This document shows positions 53,475 through 61,342 of a DNA stretch of 64,000 nt, one piece after another (position 1 is the first letter of the stretch; each line of letters opens with the position of its first letter). A program made the translations under genes and the position numbers. Source of the stretch: Paenibacillus kyungheensis (GTDB lineage Bacteria; Bacillota; Bacilli; Paenibacillales; Paenibacillaceae); assembly GCF_028606985.1 (NCBI RefSeq), contig NZ_CP117416.1, forward strand, positions 3,386,001-3,450,000, written 5' to 3'. Under the pieces are notes generated by a model, which worked only from the letters and a program-made list of their open reading frames with translations, searched no databases and was not told where the DNA came from.

Positions 53475-54965
53475 ATGAAAATGAGTCGAACACAGTTGTA
53501 TCGCACCTTAGATCAAGCTGATGTTGGAGAATGGGAAGCACTGAAGGTATTAGCCGATCAAAGCCCGTGGCGTCAGACTTTTCATATTCAACCTGAAGCC
53601 GGACTACTGAATGATCCGAATGGATTTTGCTTTTTTAACGGAGAATATCATCTTTTCTATCAATGGTTTCCATTAGGAACACAACATGGTATCAAATACT
53701 GGTATCACACTTCTTCTACTGATCTGGTTCATTGGCGTAATCAAGGGATCGGGATTGCTCCTGATACTATATATGATTCTCATGGAGCTTATTCTGGAAG
53801 CGCTATAGAAAAAGACAATCTGTTATATCTGATGTATACAGGTAATACGCGTAACAAGGATTGGAAGCGTTATCCATTCCAATGTATAGCTGTGATGAAC
53901 ACCCAGGGTCATATCTCAAAGCTACCCCCTGTGATCGAGCATGTACCTGATGGATATAGTGATCATTTTCGTGATCCGAAAGTCTGGCAAGATGGAGAAT
54001 ATTACTACTGTGTCATTGGCGCTCAGCGAATCAATCATACCGGGTGTGCGGTTATGTATCGTTCGCCTGATCTACAGACATGGACATTTCAAGGAGAATT
54101 ACAGACATTCCTACCTTCATTCGGTTATATGTGGGAGTGCCCGGATTACTTTGAACTCAACCAACAAGGAATATTGTTATTTTCACCGCAAGGAATAGAA
54201 CCGTTTGCAGATTCATTTCAAAATATTTATCAGTCCGGTTATATGATTGGTACTCCTTTGGATCTGAATACATGTGAATTTGATCATGGAGACTTTTGCG
54301 AGTTAGATCATGGATTCGATTTCTATGCTCCACAGACGACACTTGCACCGGATGGACGTAGATTGTTAGTCGGTTGGCTAGGCATGCCAGAGATTGATTA
54401 TCCTACAGATCATCAAGGATGGGCGCACTGTCTCACATTGCCACGTGAATTGACGATCGAACAAGGGGAACTACGACAACGTCCTGTTCAAGAGCTTACT
54501 CAGCTACGTGGACAACGTTATCATGTTAATCATACAGTGGATAACCAACACCATCTGCTATCTTCTATGCAAGGCGTACAGTATGAAATGCTTGTTCAAA
54601 TCAGTGATATTCAAGCTACCCGAATAGGCATAGAGTTACGCGTAGGCAACAATGAAAAAACCGTTCTGTATTATCAACCAGAGCTAGAAAAATTAACTTT
54701 AGACCGCTCATTATCCGGTCAACCTCTAGCGCTTGAATATGGAACAACACGAAGTTGTAGTTTATCTCTAGATGAAGGCACAGTAACACTGCATCTATTT
54801 GTAGATACATCTTCGATTGAAATTTTCGCTAATGATGGTCGTAAAGTATTGACAGCTCGTATCTTCCCTCAACCTGATAGCACAGGGATATCATTATTTG
54901 CGGAAGATGGAAGCGCATGCTTTGATGTTACACAATGGGATTTGTTAGCTAAGGAGGAACAATAA
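53475..54965 (+). CDS. scrB: Sucrose-6-phosphate hydrolase (GH32)
   Basis: 496 residues; starts at 53475 with GATGGAG. The beta-propeller has the GH32 motifs GLLNDPNGFCFF (nucleophile D), FHxFYQWFP-type loop, HFRDPKVW (transition-state stabilising RDP) and YMWECPDYF (acid/base E). The C-terminal beta-sandwich begins near residue 360. It hydrolyses sucrose-6-phosphate, formed by the PTS permease, to glucose-6-phosphate and fructose. The gene is two bases from scrA, so both are translated from one transcript under ScrR and CcpA-type control. Confidence 0.96.
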   Translation: MKMSRTQLYRTLDQADVGEWEALKVLADQSPWRQTFHIQPEAGLLNDPNGFCFFNGEYHLFYQWFPLGTQHGIKYWYHTSSTDLVHWRNQGIGIAPDTIYDSHGAYSGSAIEKDNLLYLMYTGNTRNKDWKRYPFQCIAVMNTQGHISKLPPVIEHVPDGYSDHFRDPKVWQDGEYYYCVIGAQRINHTGCAVMYRSPDLQTWTFQGELQTFLPSFGYMWECPDYFELNQQGILLFSPQGIEPFADSFQNIYQSGYMIGTPLDLNTCEFDHGDFCELDHGFDFYAPQTTLAPDGRRLLVGWLGMPEIDYPTDHQGWAHCLTLPRELTIEQGELRQRPVQELTQLRGQRYHVNHTVDNQHHLLSSMQGVQYEMLVQISDIQATRIGIELRVGNNEKTVLYYQPELEKLTLDRSLSGQPLALEYGTTRSCSLSLDEGTVTLHLFVDTSSIEIFANDGRKVLTARIFPQPDSTGISLFAEDGSACFDVTQWDLLAKEEQ

Positions 54966-54967
54966 TC

Positions 54968-56977
54968 ATGTCTGAAAATCAAAAAATTGCTCAACAGGTA
55001 ATCGAAGCTGTCGGAGGTAAAGACAATATCGCCTCATTTGCTCATTGTGCTACTCGCTTGCGAATTATGGTACATAACAAAGAGCTTATCGATCAAGAAC
55101 GTACCGAAAACATAGATAAAGTAAAAGGCGCTTTTTTCAATTCAGGTCAGTACCAGATTATATTTGGTACCGGTACAGTAAATCGTATATTTGAAGAAGT
55201 TGAAAACTTAGGCGTAGAAAGTACTTCCAAAGACGATATCAAAAGTCAAAGTAAAAATGCAGGGAACTTTTTTCAACGCTCAATTCGTACATTTGGTGAT
55301 GTATTTGTTCCTATTATTCCTGTTCTTGTAGCTACAGGTTTATTTATGGGATTACGAGGATTGTTAACACAACCTCAAATTCTAGCTCTTTTCGGTATGA
55401 CACCTGATCATATCTCAGCTAACTTTCTATTATTTACACAAGTTTTAACCGATACAGCCTTTGCTTTTTTACCAGCGCTTGTAGCATGGTCTGCATTCCG
55501 TGTGTTTGGTGGAAGTCCAGTATTAGGGATTGTACTTGGTCTGATGTTAGTCAATCCTGCGCTCCCTAATGCTTATTCTGTCGCCGATGGATCTGCGCAT
55601 CCGTTAACATTGTTCGGCTTTATTCCTGTTGTCGGTTATCAGGGTTCTGTATTGCCAGCATTTGTTATTGGTCTGATTGGAGCGAAGTTAGAAAAAGCAT
55701 TACGTAAGCGGATTCCTGAAGCGATTGATCTGATTTTAACACCATTTCTAACGTTATTGATTATGATTACGCTTGGACTATTTGCAATTGGCCCTATTTT
55801 CCACTCACTGGAATCTGTTGTATTGAATGCGACCATTTATGTATTGGATATGCCTTATGGAATTGCAGGGCTATTGATCGGTTCTTTGCATCAAATTATT
55901 GTGGTAACTGGTGTTCATCATATTTTCAACTTTTTAGAAATTCAATTGTTAGAACGAACAGGTGTCAATCCGTTTAATGCTATTATCACTTGTGCGATGG
56001 CCGCTCAAGGTGGCGCATGTCTAGCGGTAGGTCTCAAAACCAAAGACAATAAGCTCAAAGCATTGGCGCTTCCTTCTTCTTTATCTGCTTTTCTAGGGAT
56101 TACTGAGCCGGCTATTTTTGGAGTCAACTTACGTTATATGAAGCCATTTATTATGGGATTAATCGGTGGCGGTATTGGTGGTTTTATGGCTTCTTTGTTC
56201 CATTTAGCAGGATCAGGAATGGCGATTACTGTTATTCCAGGAACTTTGCTTTACTTGAACAGTCAACTTCCACTGTATATCTTATGTAACGTAGTAGCGA
56301 TCGCGATCGCATTTACACTCACATGGTTGTTCGGATACAAAGATAAAGTAGTGATCACTGCAACAGATTCCGTTGTTGCTGATTCTATTGATTATGCAGA
56401 ACCATCCACTTCTTCTATTGAATCAAGCTCATCTGCTATCAATAATACAACTTCTGCTTCTGCTAGTTCTCATGCAGTTAGTGACGTTCCGACTGATACC
56501 GCTGTATTGAATATTATAGCTCCGATTAGTGGAACACTGGTTCCGTTAGAACATGTGCCTGATCCTGCTTTTGCCGGCAAGCATATGGGTGAAGGTATAG
56601 CGATTGAACCGAACGAAGGTAAATTATACGCGCCTTTCGATGGAACGGTGGCACATGTGATGGATAAAAGTAAACATGCTATTATTGTTGAACATGCTAG
56701 TGGTGTACAATTATTGATTCATATTGGATTGGATACAGTGTCTTTGAAAGGACAAGCATTTACTTTACATGTGAAATCAGGTGATTCTATTCAAGCAGGG
56801 CAATTGTTGATTGAATTTGATATCGCTATGATCCAATCTTCTAATCTCTCTGTCATCACACCTGTTATTGTGCCCGATGGTATTGAACATATTCAGCTGA
56901 TTCAACCTGCTGAACCTCAGCAAGTTCAAGCAAATGAACATTCTATTATGCAAGTGACGTACACTATCTCATCCTAA
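54968..56977 (+). CDS. scrA: PTS sucrose-type permease EIIBCA
   Basis: 669 residues after AAGGAGGAACAATAATC. EIIB (1-90) has the phosphocysteine C27 in SFAHCATRLRI. EIIC (about 105-450) has some ten hydrophobic helices. A Ser/Ala linker (470-500) leads to the EIIA domain (510-660), whose active His is in IIVEHASGVQLLIHIGLDTVSL, with PISGTLVPLEHVPDPAFAGKHMGEGIAIEP at its beginning. Presence of EIIA makes this a BCA-fused permease that imports and phosphorylates sucrose from outside using PEP via HPr. Gene order scrR-scrB-scrA supports sucrose, although other beta-glucoside substrates are possible. Confidence 0.93.
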   Translation: MSENQKIAQQVIEAVGGKDNIASFAHCATRLRIMVHNKELIDQERTENIDKVKGAFFNSGQYQIIFGTGTVNRIFEEVENLGVESTSKDDIKSQSKNAGNFFQRSIRTFGDVFVPIIPVLVATGLFMGLRGLLTQPQILALFGMTPDHISANFLLFTQVLTDTAFAFLPALVAWSAFRVFGGSPVLGIVLGLMLVNPALPNAYSVADGSAHPLTLFGFIPVVGYQGSVLPAFVIGLIGAKLEKALRKRIPEAIDLILTPFLTLLIMITLGLFAIGPIFHSLESVVLNATIYVLDMPYGIAGLLIGSLHQIIVVTGVHHIFNFLEIQLLERTGVNPFNAIITCAMAAQGGACLAVGLKTKDNKLKALALPSSLSAFLGITEPAIFGVNLRYMKPFIMGLIGGGIGGFMASLFHLAGSGMAITVIPGTLLYLNSQLPLYILCNVVAIAIAFTLTWLFGYKDKVVITATDSVVADSIDYAEPSTSSIESSSSAINNTTSASASSHAVSDVPTDTAVLNIIAPISGTLVPLEHVPDPAFAGKHMGEGIAIEPNEGKLYAPFDGTVAHVMDKSKHAIIVEHASGVQLLIHIGLDTVSLKGQAFTLHVKSGDSIQAGQLLIEFDIAMIQSSNLSVITPVIVPDGIEHIQLIQPAEPQQVQANEHSIMQVTYTISS

Positions 56978-56985
56978 CTATCAAA

Positions 56986-57036
56986 ATAAACCTGAGGCGA
57001 ACCAACGTTATGCTGGTGTATCGCCTCAGGTTTTTA
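56986..57036. terminator. Bidirectional terminator of scrA and abrB
   Basis: AAACCTGAGGCGA and TCGCCTCAGGTTTTT form a perfect 13-bp stem with T's beyond, between convergent genes. Confidence 0.9.
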
Positions 57037-57073
57037 TCATTTATTATGCCTGTGTTACAGTGAATATTGAGTC

Positions 57074-57334
57074 TTAACGTTGCGTACGGTAAGCTTCCAT
57101 CAATTCTTCAATAGCACTACGGCTAATCATTTTACCTTTAAAATAGATAAGGTCTTCTGAATCGCCTGTGAAAATGCAAGAAGGCTCATATTTTTTCAAA
57201 ATAATACGATCGCTATCGACAAAAATCTCTAAACCATCTTTTACATCAATATTCATTACACGGCGCAATTCGATTGGAATAACGACCCGTCCTAATTCGT
57301 CTACTTTTCTTACAATACCAGTTGCTTTCATCAT
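57074..57334 (-). CDS. abrB: AbrB-family transition-state regulator
   Basis: 86 residues. The swapped-hairpin DNA-binding domain MKATGIVRKVDELGRVVIPIELRRVMNIDVKDGLEIFVDSDRIILKKYEP is the AbrB consensus (compare MKSTGIVRKVDELGRVVIPIELRR). The C-terminal 30 residues are shorter and differ from B. subtilis AbrB and Abh, so a paralogue is possible. It represses stationary-phase genes in growing cells; in Bacillus its own gene is shut off by Spo0A. Tandem 0A-like boxes lie about 60-75 bp upstream. Ribosome site GGAGGAG. Confidence 0.9.
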   Translation of the reverse strand: MMKATGIVRKVDELGRVVIPIELRRVMNIDVKDGLEIFVDSDRIILKKYEPSCIFTGDSEDLIYFKGKMISRSAIEELMEAYRTQR

Positions 57335-57392
57335 GTTATTTCTCCTCCAATTATATACTAGTATAACCCCTATATGACACTATTATATATCA

Positions 57393-57409
57393 TTCTACAA
57401 TTTTCTACA
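57393..57409 (-). promoter_or_regulatory. Tandem 0A-like boxes before abrB
   Basis: On the minus strand TGTAGAA occurs twice with a 10-bp period (57403-57409 and 57393-57399). This is the spacing of the two 0A boxes in B. subtilis abrB, but the central C is changed to A in both. A TATAAT-like -10 follows just downstream (about 57380-57386). Confidence 0.45.
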
Positions 57410-57491
57410 TTTTTTTCAAATCGTAATAGTTATTATTAAATCATATTCAGTGTAATATGCCAAGTTAAAATTTTCAAATTTGCAAAAATAA

Positions 57492-57543
57492 ATAAAAGCT
57501 TCTGTCATTTCCTTTAATTTTCAGGAAATAACAAAAGCTTTGT
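57492..57543 (-). terminator. Terminator of the 125-residue gene
   Basis: On the minus strand AAGCTT...ATTTCCT faces AGGAAAT...AAGCTT, followed by TTATTTATTTTT. Confidence 0.8.
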
Positions 57544-57556
57544 ATACATGGTTATT

Positions 57557-57934
57557 CTACTCTTCTTCGCCTTCTTGTGAAGCCAATCGACGCTCTGTAG
57601 CTGCTCTTGTATCTATCGCTTCGCTAATAACCAGAGCAAGATCTTCATTTCCATACATCGACAATACACCGAATAATGTGTCATCAGGAATATCGCCTGC
57701 TTCTTCTTTGGGCACTGTCAAATTAATTCCTTGTTGTAGACGTGGATTATCTACCTGATCTGGATAAGCGGTCTGGTACAATTCTTTAGCATCAAATCCA
57801 CGATTTACACACCACTGAGCAAATACCAGAATCATCATATCTTCATCTTGACGATAGCTTTGTACAATCTGCTCTTCTCTTAATTTCTGTTGCTCTTTGC
57901 TTGTTAGGTTGTCGTAATCATAATCATCCATCAT
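57557..57934 (-). CDS. Conserved hypothetical acidic protein
   Basis: 125 residues, strongly acidic at both ends (MMDDYDYDN; SQEGEEE) with a helical central segment: REEQIVQSYRQDEDMMILVFAQWCVNRGFDAKELYQTAYPDQ. LSMYGNEDLALVISEAI forms the second helical unit. No membrane segment or cysteine motif apart from one Cys. Preceded by AAAGGATG. Such small proteins with a VFAQWC core recur in Bacillales, but I know no function. It is 34 bp downstream of a Gfo/Idh gene and could share its transcript. Confidence 0.7.
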   Translation of the reverse strand: MMDDYDYDNLTSKEQQKLREEQIVQSYRQDEDMMILVFAQWCVNRGFDAKELYQTAYPDQVDNPRLQQGINLTVPKEEAGDIPDDTLFGVLSMYGNEDLALVISEAIDTRAATERRLASQEGEEE

Positions 57935-57968
57935 ATTGCATCCTTTCGAGGTGAACTATTTCTGTTGT

Positions 57969-58934
57969 TTATAAATCAGACGTTAATCGATCTGCTAAAA
58001 TATGTGATTCCAATACCAGATCTGCGCGTATACTGCATTGTTCAGGCGTTGATAAACGATCTAGAAAATGATCAATCACTCCCATAAATCCGCGCCGTTC
58101 CCATATCGTCTCCCAGCTACCAAATTGTTGCTGCTGTGGTAACATATCTTTTTCATATAAATAAGCACTATCCATATTCATCACTTCGGCAGAACGTCCG
58201 CCACCATGCAAAATCAATCTTTCCATATCAATCCCTGCACTGCGAGCCATCGTATAGCTTCCGTATCGTCCATTACCTAACGACAACATGCCAGAAGCAT
58301 GAAGCATCGGACCGTTGCCATTTCCTTGCTGACGAAGCTGATGAGCCATAACCGTATACGTGTCATTACCCAACCACATTAATAAATCCAACATATGGAT
58401 CAGATCATCATATACCGTTTCTTTAGCAGGTACACTTTGTAAACGGGTACGATGTTTGACCACTTCGCACAATTCAAACCCGCCTGCTTCAGCTAGCCAG
58501 GCATAAGCATTCATATATAATGGAGCAAAACGACGATTAAATCCAACCGCAAGCAACAAATCTTTTTGCTCTGCTGTTGAGGTCATCTGGCGTGCTTCTT
58601 CTATATTATAAGATAACGGTTTATCCACATATACAGGCAATCCATATTGCAGACATTTCATTACAATATCATAATGCGTCGAAGTTGGGCTATGTACAAA
58701 TACCGCATCCAGTTCCCACTTTTGAATATCTTCAATGTCAGTACTTCCTTTTGTCAGTCGAAATGTATCCATCGTCTGGCGTACAGTCTGCTCTGAATGA
58801 CTGATAATTCCTACGACTTCTATATCTACACGATTGATCAGCAATGGCAAATACACTTTACGAGCAATATCCCCTATCCCGATCAAAGCGATCCGTTTGC
58901 GTTTTATATGTTTATTCTCGTGTTCTGTCATCAT
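57969..58934 (-). CDS. Gfo/Idh/MocA family oxidoreductase
   Basis: 321 residues after AAAGGAGA; a second ATG three bases downstream at 58931 is also possible and better spaced. Rossmann start IALIGIGDIARKVYLPLLINRVDIEVVGI, then VFVHSPTSTHYDIVMKCL and the family motif YVDKPLSYNIEEARQM, where K corresponds to the conserved EKP lysine. LLAVGFNRRFAPLY is typical of myo-inositol dehydrogenase-like members. Substrate unknown; there are no sugar genes beside it, and it probably forms a unit with the downstream acidic-protein gene. Confidence 0.88.
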   Translation of the reverse strand: MMTEHENKHIKRKRIALIGIGDIARKVYLPLLINRVDIEVVGIISHSEQTVRQTMDTFRLTKGSTDIEDIQKWELDAVFVHSPTSTHYDIVMKCLQYGLPVYVDKPLSYNIEEARQMTSTAEQKDLLLAVGFNRRFAPLYMNAYAWLAEAGGFELCEVVKHRTRLQSVPAKETVYDDLIHMLDLLMWLGNDTYTVMAHQLRQQGNGNGPMLHASGMLSLGNGRYGSYTMARSAGIDMERLILHGGGRSAEVMNMDSAYLYEKDMLPQQQQFGSWETIWERRGFMGVIDHFLDRLSTPEQCSIRADLVLESHILADRLTSDL

Positions 58935-59268
58935 CTAATCTCCTTTGATCACAAGTATATGTATCTATCTCACCACTACTTCTACTATAGAAGCAATATC
59001 AAAAAGATAAAAGTAATTTTTAAATTTTATCTTTTTTTGTATTTATTTTGAAATTTCATATGGTTTTAAGCTATAACTCATGTGAATTTAATCGCAAAGC
59101 TTATAATAAGAGTATACAACATGACAGAACAAATATTTTAAAAATAACATCAAAAAAAATATACATCATCTATTGCAATTGTCGAATCATGGTGGTATAT
59201 TTATATCATAAAGTTACTAAATGAAAGTAAGTTATAAAAAATTATGTAATTACAGAGGAGAAAATATC
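58935..59268. other. Divergent gap before the LysM gene
   Basis: An AT-rich gap of 334 bp. The Gfo/Idh promoter is not resolved. The right half holds the perfect 0A box (59180-59186) and LysM-gene promoter. Confidence 0.5.
59179..59207 (+). promoter_or_regulatory. LysM-gene promoter overlapped by a 0A box
   Basis: TTGTCG (59179-59184) and TATATC (59202-59207) are 17 bp apart. A perfect Spo0A box TGTCGAA (59180-59186) covers the -35, a place where Spo0A~P can either repress or activate by replacing the -35 contacts. Confidence 0.5.
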
Positions 59269-59670
59269 ATGAACACAACATTTAAAAAAGTCTTATTGTC
59301 TACTGCTTTAGCTACTAGCCTGGGAGCTGTTGCTCTTGTTGCACCTATGGGAGCAAGCCAAGTATCGGCTGCTGCTGATACAAGTAATCACCAAAAAGCA
59401 AAAGACAAAGCAGAACAACGTGCAGATAACCTAGCTTACCAAACAGCAGTGTCTCAACAAGTAGAAGCTATGTTTGGAACAGCTAAAGAAACACCAACTG
59501 AACCAACAACTCCAGCAGTAACACCAACTAAAAATGCAACAACTGTTATTGTTCCACAAGGTGCTAGCTTGACTGAAATCGCTGCTCAATACGGTGTAAC
59601 TGTAGATGAATTGATTGCTGCTAACAATCTTTTACCTGCTGGATACCAATTGACTATTCCACAAAAATAA
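59269..59670 (+). CDS. Secreted LysM-domain protein
   Basis: 133 residues from the ATG at 59269 (MNTTFKKVLLSTALATSLG), eight bases after AGAGGAG; an upstream in-frame start lacks this. Signal peptide 1-35 (cleavage after VSA or SAA). A charged, helical Gln/Lys/Ala region follows (NHQKAKDKAEQRADNLAYQTAVSQQVEAMF), then a Pro/Thr linker. Residues 88-133 are a single LysM: TTVIVPQGASLTEIAAQYGVTVDELIAANNLLPAGYQLTIPQK. It binds peptidoglycan but lacks a catalytic domain. Its promoter bears a perfect 0A box, so expression probably changes at the end of growth. Confidence 0.88.
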   Translation: MNTTFKKVLLSTALATSLGAVALVAPMGASQVSAAADTSNHQKAKDKAEQRADNLAYQTAVSQQVEAMFGTAKETPTEPTTPAVTPTKNATTVIVPQGASLTEIAAQYGVTVDELIAANNLLPAGYQLTIPQK

Positions 59671-59727
59671 GATTGATCCATCTGATCGGCCAACCGGATA
59701 TCTTATAAAGACCAAAATATGATTATA

Positions 59728-59760
59728 GACCGCTCACATGCCAACATGTCAGCGGTTTTT
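59728..59760 (+). terminator. Terminator of the LysM gene
   Basis: ACCGCT...CATG pairs with CATG...AGCGGT with a four-base loop, then TTTTT. Confidence 0.8.
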
Positions 59761-59914
59761 GTCCCTTTATTTATAAATAGATGTCATCCAAATGAACAGT
59801 TTATACGTATCTAATGTTTGAATACACTGTTTTTTTGGGTTTTATATAGTGTAAGATATATTATGTATTATTTAAATTTTAATTATTTATTCAAAGAAAT
59901 GGAGTGAACGATAA

Positions 59915-60880
59915 ATGAGCAACTCACAATATGAAAAGGCTACTTTTGCAGGCGGATGTTTCTGGTGCATGGTATCCCCTTTTGAAGAACTACCAGGCAT
60001 CATCAGTATTCGCTCCGGATATACAGGTGGACATACAGAGAATCCGACGTACAAAGAAGTATGTACCGAAACAACAGGACATGCAGAAGCTGTACAAATC
60101 GTATATGATCCAGAAATCTTTCCTTATACTAAATTGCTAGAATTATACTGGCAACAAATAGATCCTACTGATGCAGGTGGACAGTTCTACGATCGTGGTT
60201 CTTCTTACCGTACAACGATCTATTATCATACAGATGAGCAACGCGAGTTAGCAGAAATCTCCAAACAAGAAGTAGCTGCTAGCGGACGCTTTGACAAACC
60301 GATCGTAACACCGATCGAGCCTGCTCAGACTTTTTATGAAGCAGAAGAATATCATCAAGATTATCACAAAAAAAATACAGGACATTACAAACGCTATCGT
60401 AAAGGTTCTGGTCGGGACGCTTTTATCAACGAACACTGGTCTACCAAAATTGATAAAAGTGATCTAAAAAACAAACTATCCGAAATCCAATACCATGTTA
60501 CTCAAAAAAATGGTACAGAACCTGCTTTCAAAAATGAGTTCTGGGATCATCATGGTGAAGGTATCTATGTCGATATCGTTTCTGGCGAGCCGTTGTTTAG
60601 CTCACTCGACAAATATGATTCCGGTTGCGGATGGCCAAGCTTTACCCGTCCAATTCGAGATTATCAAGTGAAAGAAAATATGGATTTGAGCCACTTTATG
60701 GTTCGTACTGAAGTACGTAGTCGCGAAGCAGACTCTCATCTAGGTCACTTGTTCGATGATGGCCCGGGTCCAAATGGATTGCGTTATTGCATTAACTCGG
60801 CTGCTCTACGCTTTGTTCCTAAAGAAGATCTAGAAGCTGAAGGATACAGCGAGTACAAAGCAATGTTCCAAGAAGCATAA
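59915..60880 (+). CDS. msrAB: Methionine sulfoxide reductase MsrA-MsrB fusion
   Basis: 321 residues. The first half (1-160) is MsrA, with the catalytic Cys in [16 protein letters not shown] (C15 of GCFWC), [12 protein letters not shown] and [25 protein letters not shown]. The second half (about 180-315) is Msr[39 protein letters not shown], then [28 protein letters not shown] with the resolving/catalytic Cys in RYCINS. The zinc CxxC pairs of some MsrB are absent. Together it reduces both S- and R-methionine sulfoxide. The lack of a signal peptide places it in the cytoplasm. Confidence 0.96.
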   Translation: MSNSQYEKATFAGGCFWCMVSPFEELPGIISIRSGYTGGHTENPTYKEVCTETTGHAEAVQIVYDPEIFPYTKLLELYWQQIDPTDAGGQFYDRGSSYRTTIYYHTDEQRELAEISKQEVAASGRFDKPIVTPIEPAQTFYEAEEYHQDYHKKNTGHYKRYRKGSGRDAFINEHWSTKIDKSDLKNKLSEIQYHVTQKNGTEPAFKNEFWDHHGEGIYVDIVSGEPLFSSLDKYDSGCGWPSFTRPIRDYQVKENMDLSHFMVRTEVRSREADSHLGHLFDDGPGPNGLRYCINSAALRFVPKEDLEAEGYSEYKAMFQEA

Positions 60881-60899
60881 TAATACTAGATTCATCCAT

Positions 60900-60932
60900 A
60901 AAGGCTCTTACCGCTAAGGTGAGAGCTTTTTA
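60900..60932 (+). terminator. Terminator of msrAB
   Basis: AAGGCTCTTACC pairs with GGTGAGAGCTTTTT around five bases, with a T-run. Confidence 0.8.
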
Positions 60933-61070
60933 TTATGCCCGGCTACCGTTTCGTCTAAGCATAGACGGGTAAATGAACTACATGGAATCCTTCTTATTCA
61001 TCCTTTTAGGTGGTTGAATAATTAGTGATCGTTGTCTTTTATTCTATTTTATTGATAAGGAGTGTTTATG

Positions 61071-61244
61071 ATGCCGTGGACTAACGGAGATTATCCCCCA
61101 TCTATGAAAAATTTAGATACTCGTGTACGTCATAAAGCGATTGAGATCGCGAATGCTTTGCTAGATGAAGGTTATGAAGAAGGTCGAGCAATCGCGATTG
61201 CGACTGCCAAAGCTGAAGAATGGGATAAAGATCATCCCAAATAA
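61071..61244 (+). CDS. Small conserved helical protein
   Basis: 57 residues from the ATG at 61071 (MPWTNGDYPPSMKNLDTRVRHKAIEIANALLDEGYEEGRAIAIATAKAEEW), eight bases after AAGGAG; two earlier in-frame starts give the site too little space. The pattern MPW-x3-DYP-x-SMKNL-x4-R-x-KAIEIANALL-x-EGY-x-EGRAI-x-IA-x-AKAEEW recurs in many Bacillales as short cytoplasmic proteins, sometimes annotated as YdaT-like. I recall no established function. Monocistronic with its own terminator. Confidence 0.75.
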   Translation: MPWTNGDYPPSMKNLDTRVRHKAIEIANALLDEGYEEGRAIAIATAKAEEWDKDHPK

Positions 61245-61253
61245 TGATCTAAT

Positions 61254-61292
61254 GATAAAAAAACGATTGAACACAATGTTCAATCGTTTTTT
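61254..61292. terminator. Bidirectional terminator
   Basis: AAAAAACGATTGAAC pairs with GTTCAATCGTTTTTTC, five-base loop, T's on both strands between convergent genes. Confidence 0.9.
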
Positions 61293-61342
61293 CATTAATA
61301 TCTTTATTTATGGAAATTTTATTACATATAGCGATATAGATA

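Larger units (their letters stand above)
57335..57556. other. abrB upstream region
   Basis: An AT-rich gap containing the abrB promoter, the 0A-like boxes (57393-57409) and the terminator of the next gene (57492-57543). Confidence 0.5.

Noticed and set aside
59221-59268. Longer N-terminal start for the LysM protein
   Set aside because: It would place a charged segment before the signal peptide; the ATG at 59269 has a better ribosome site.
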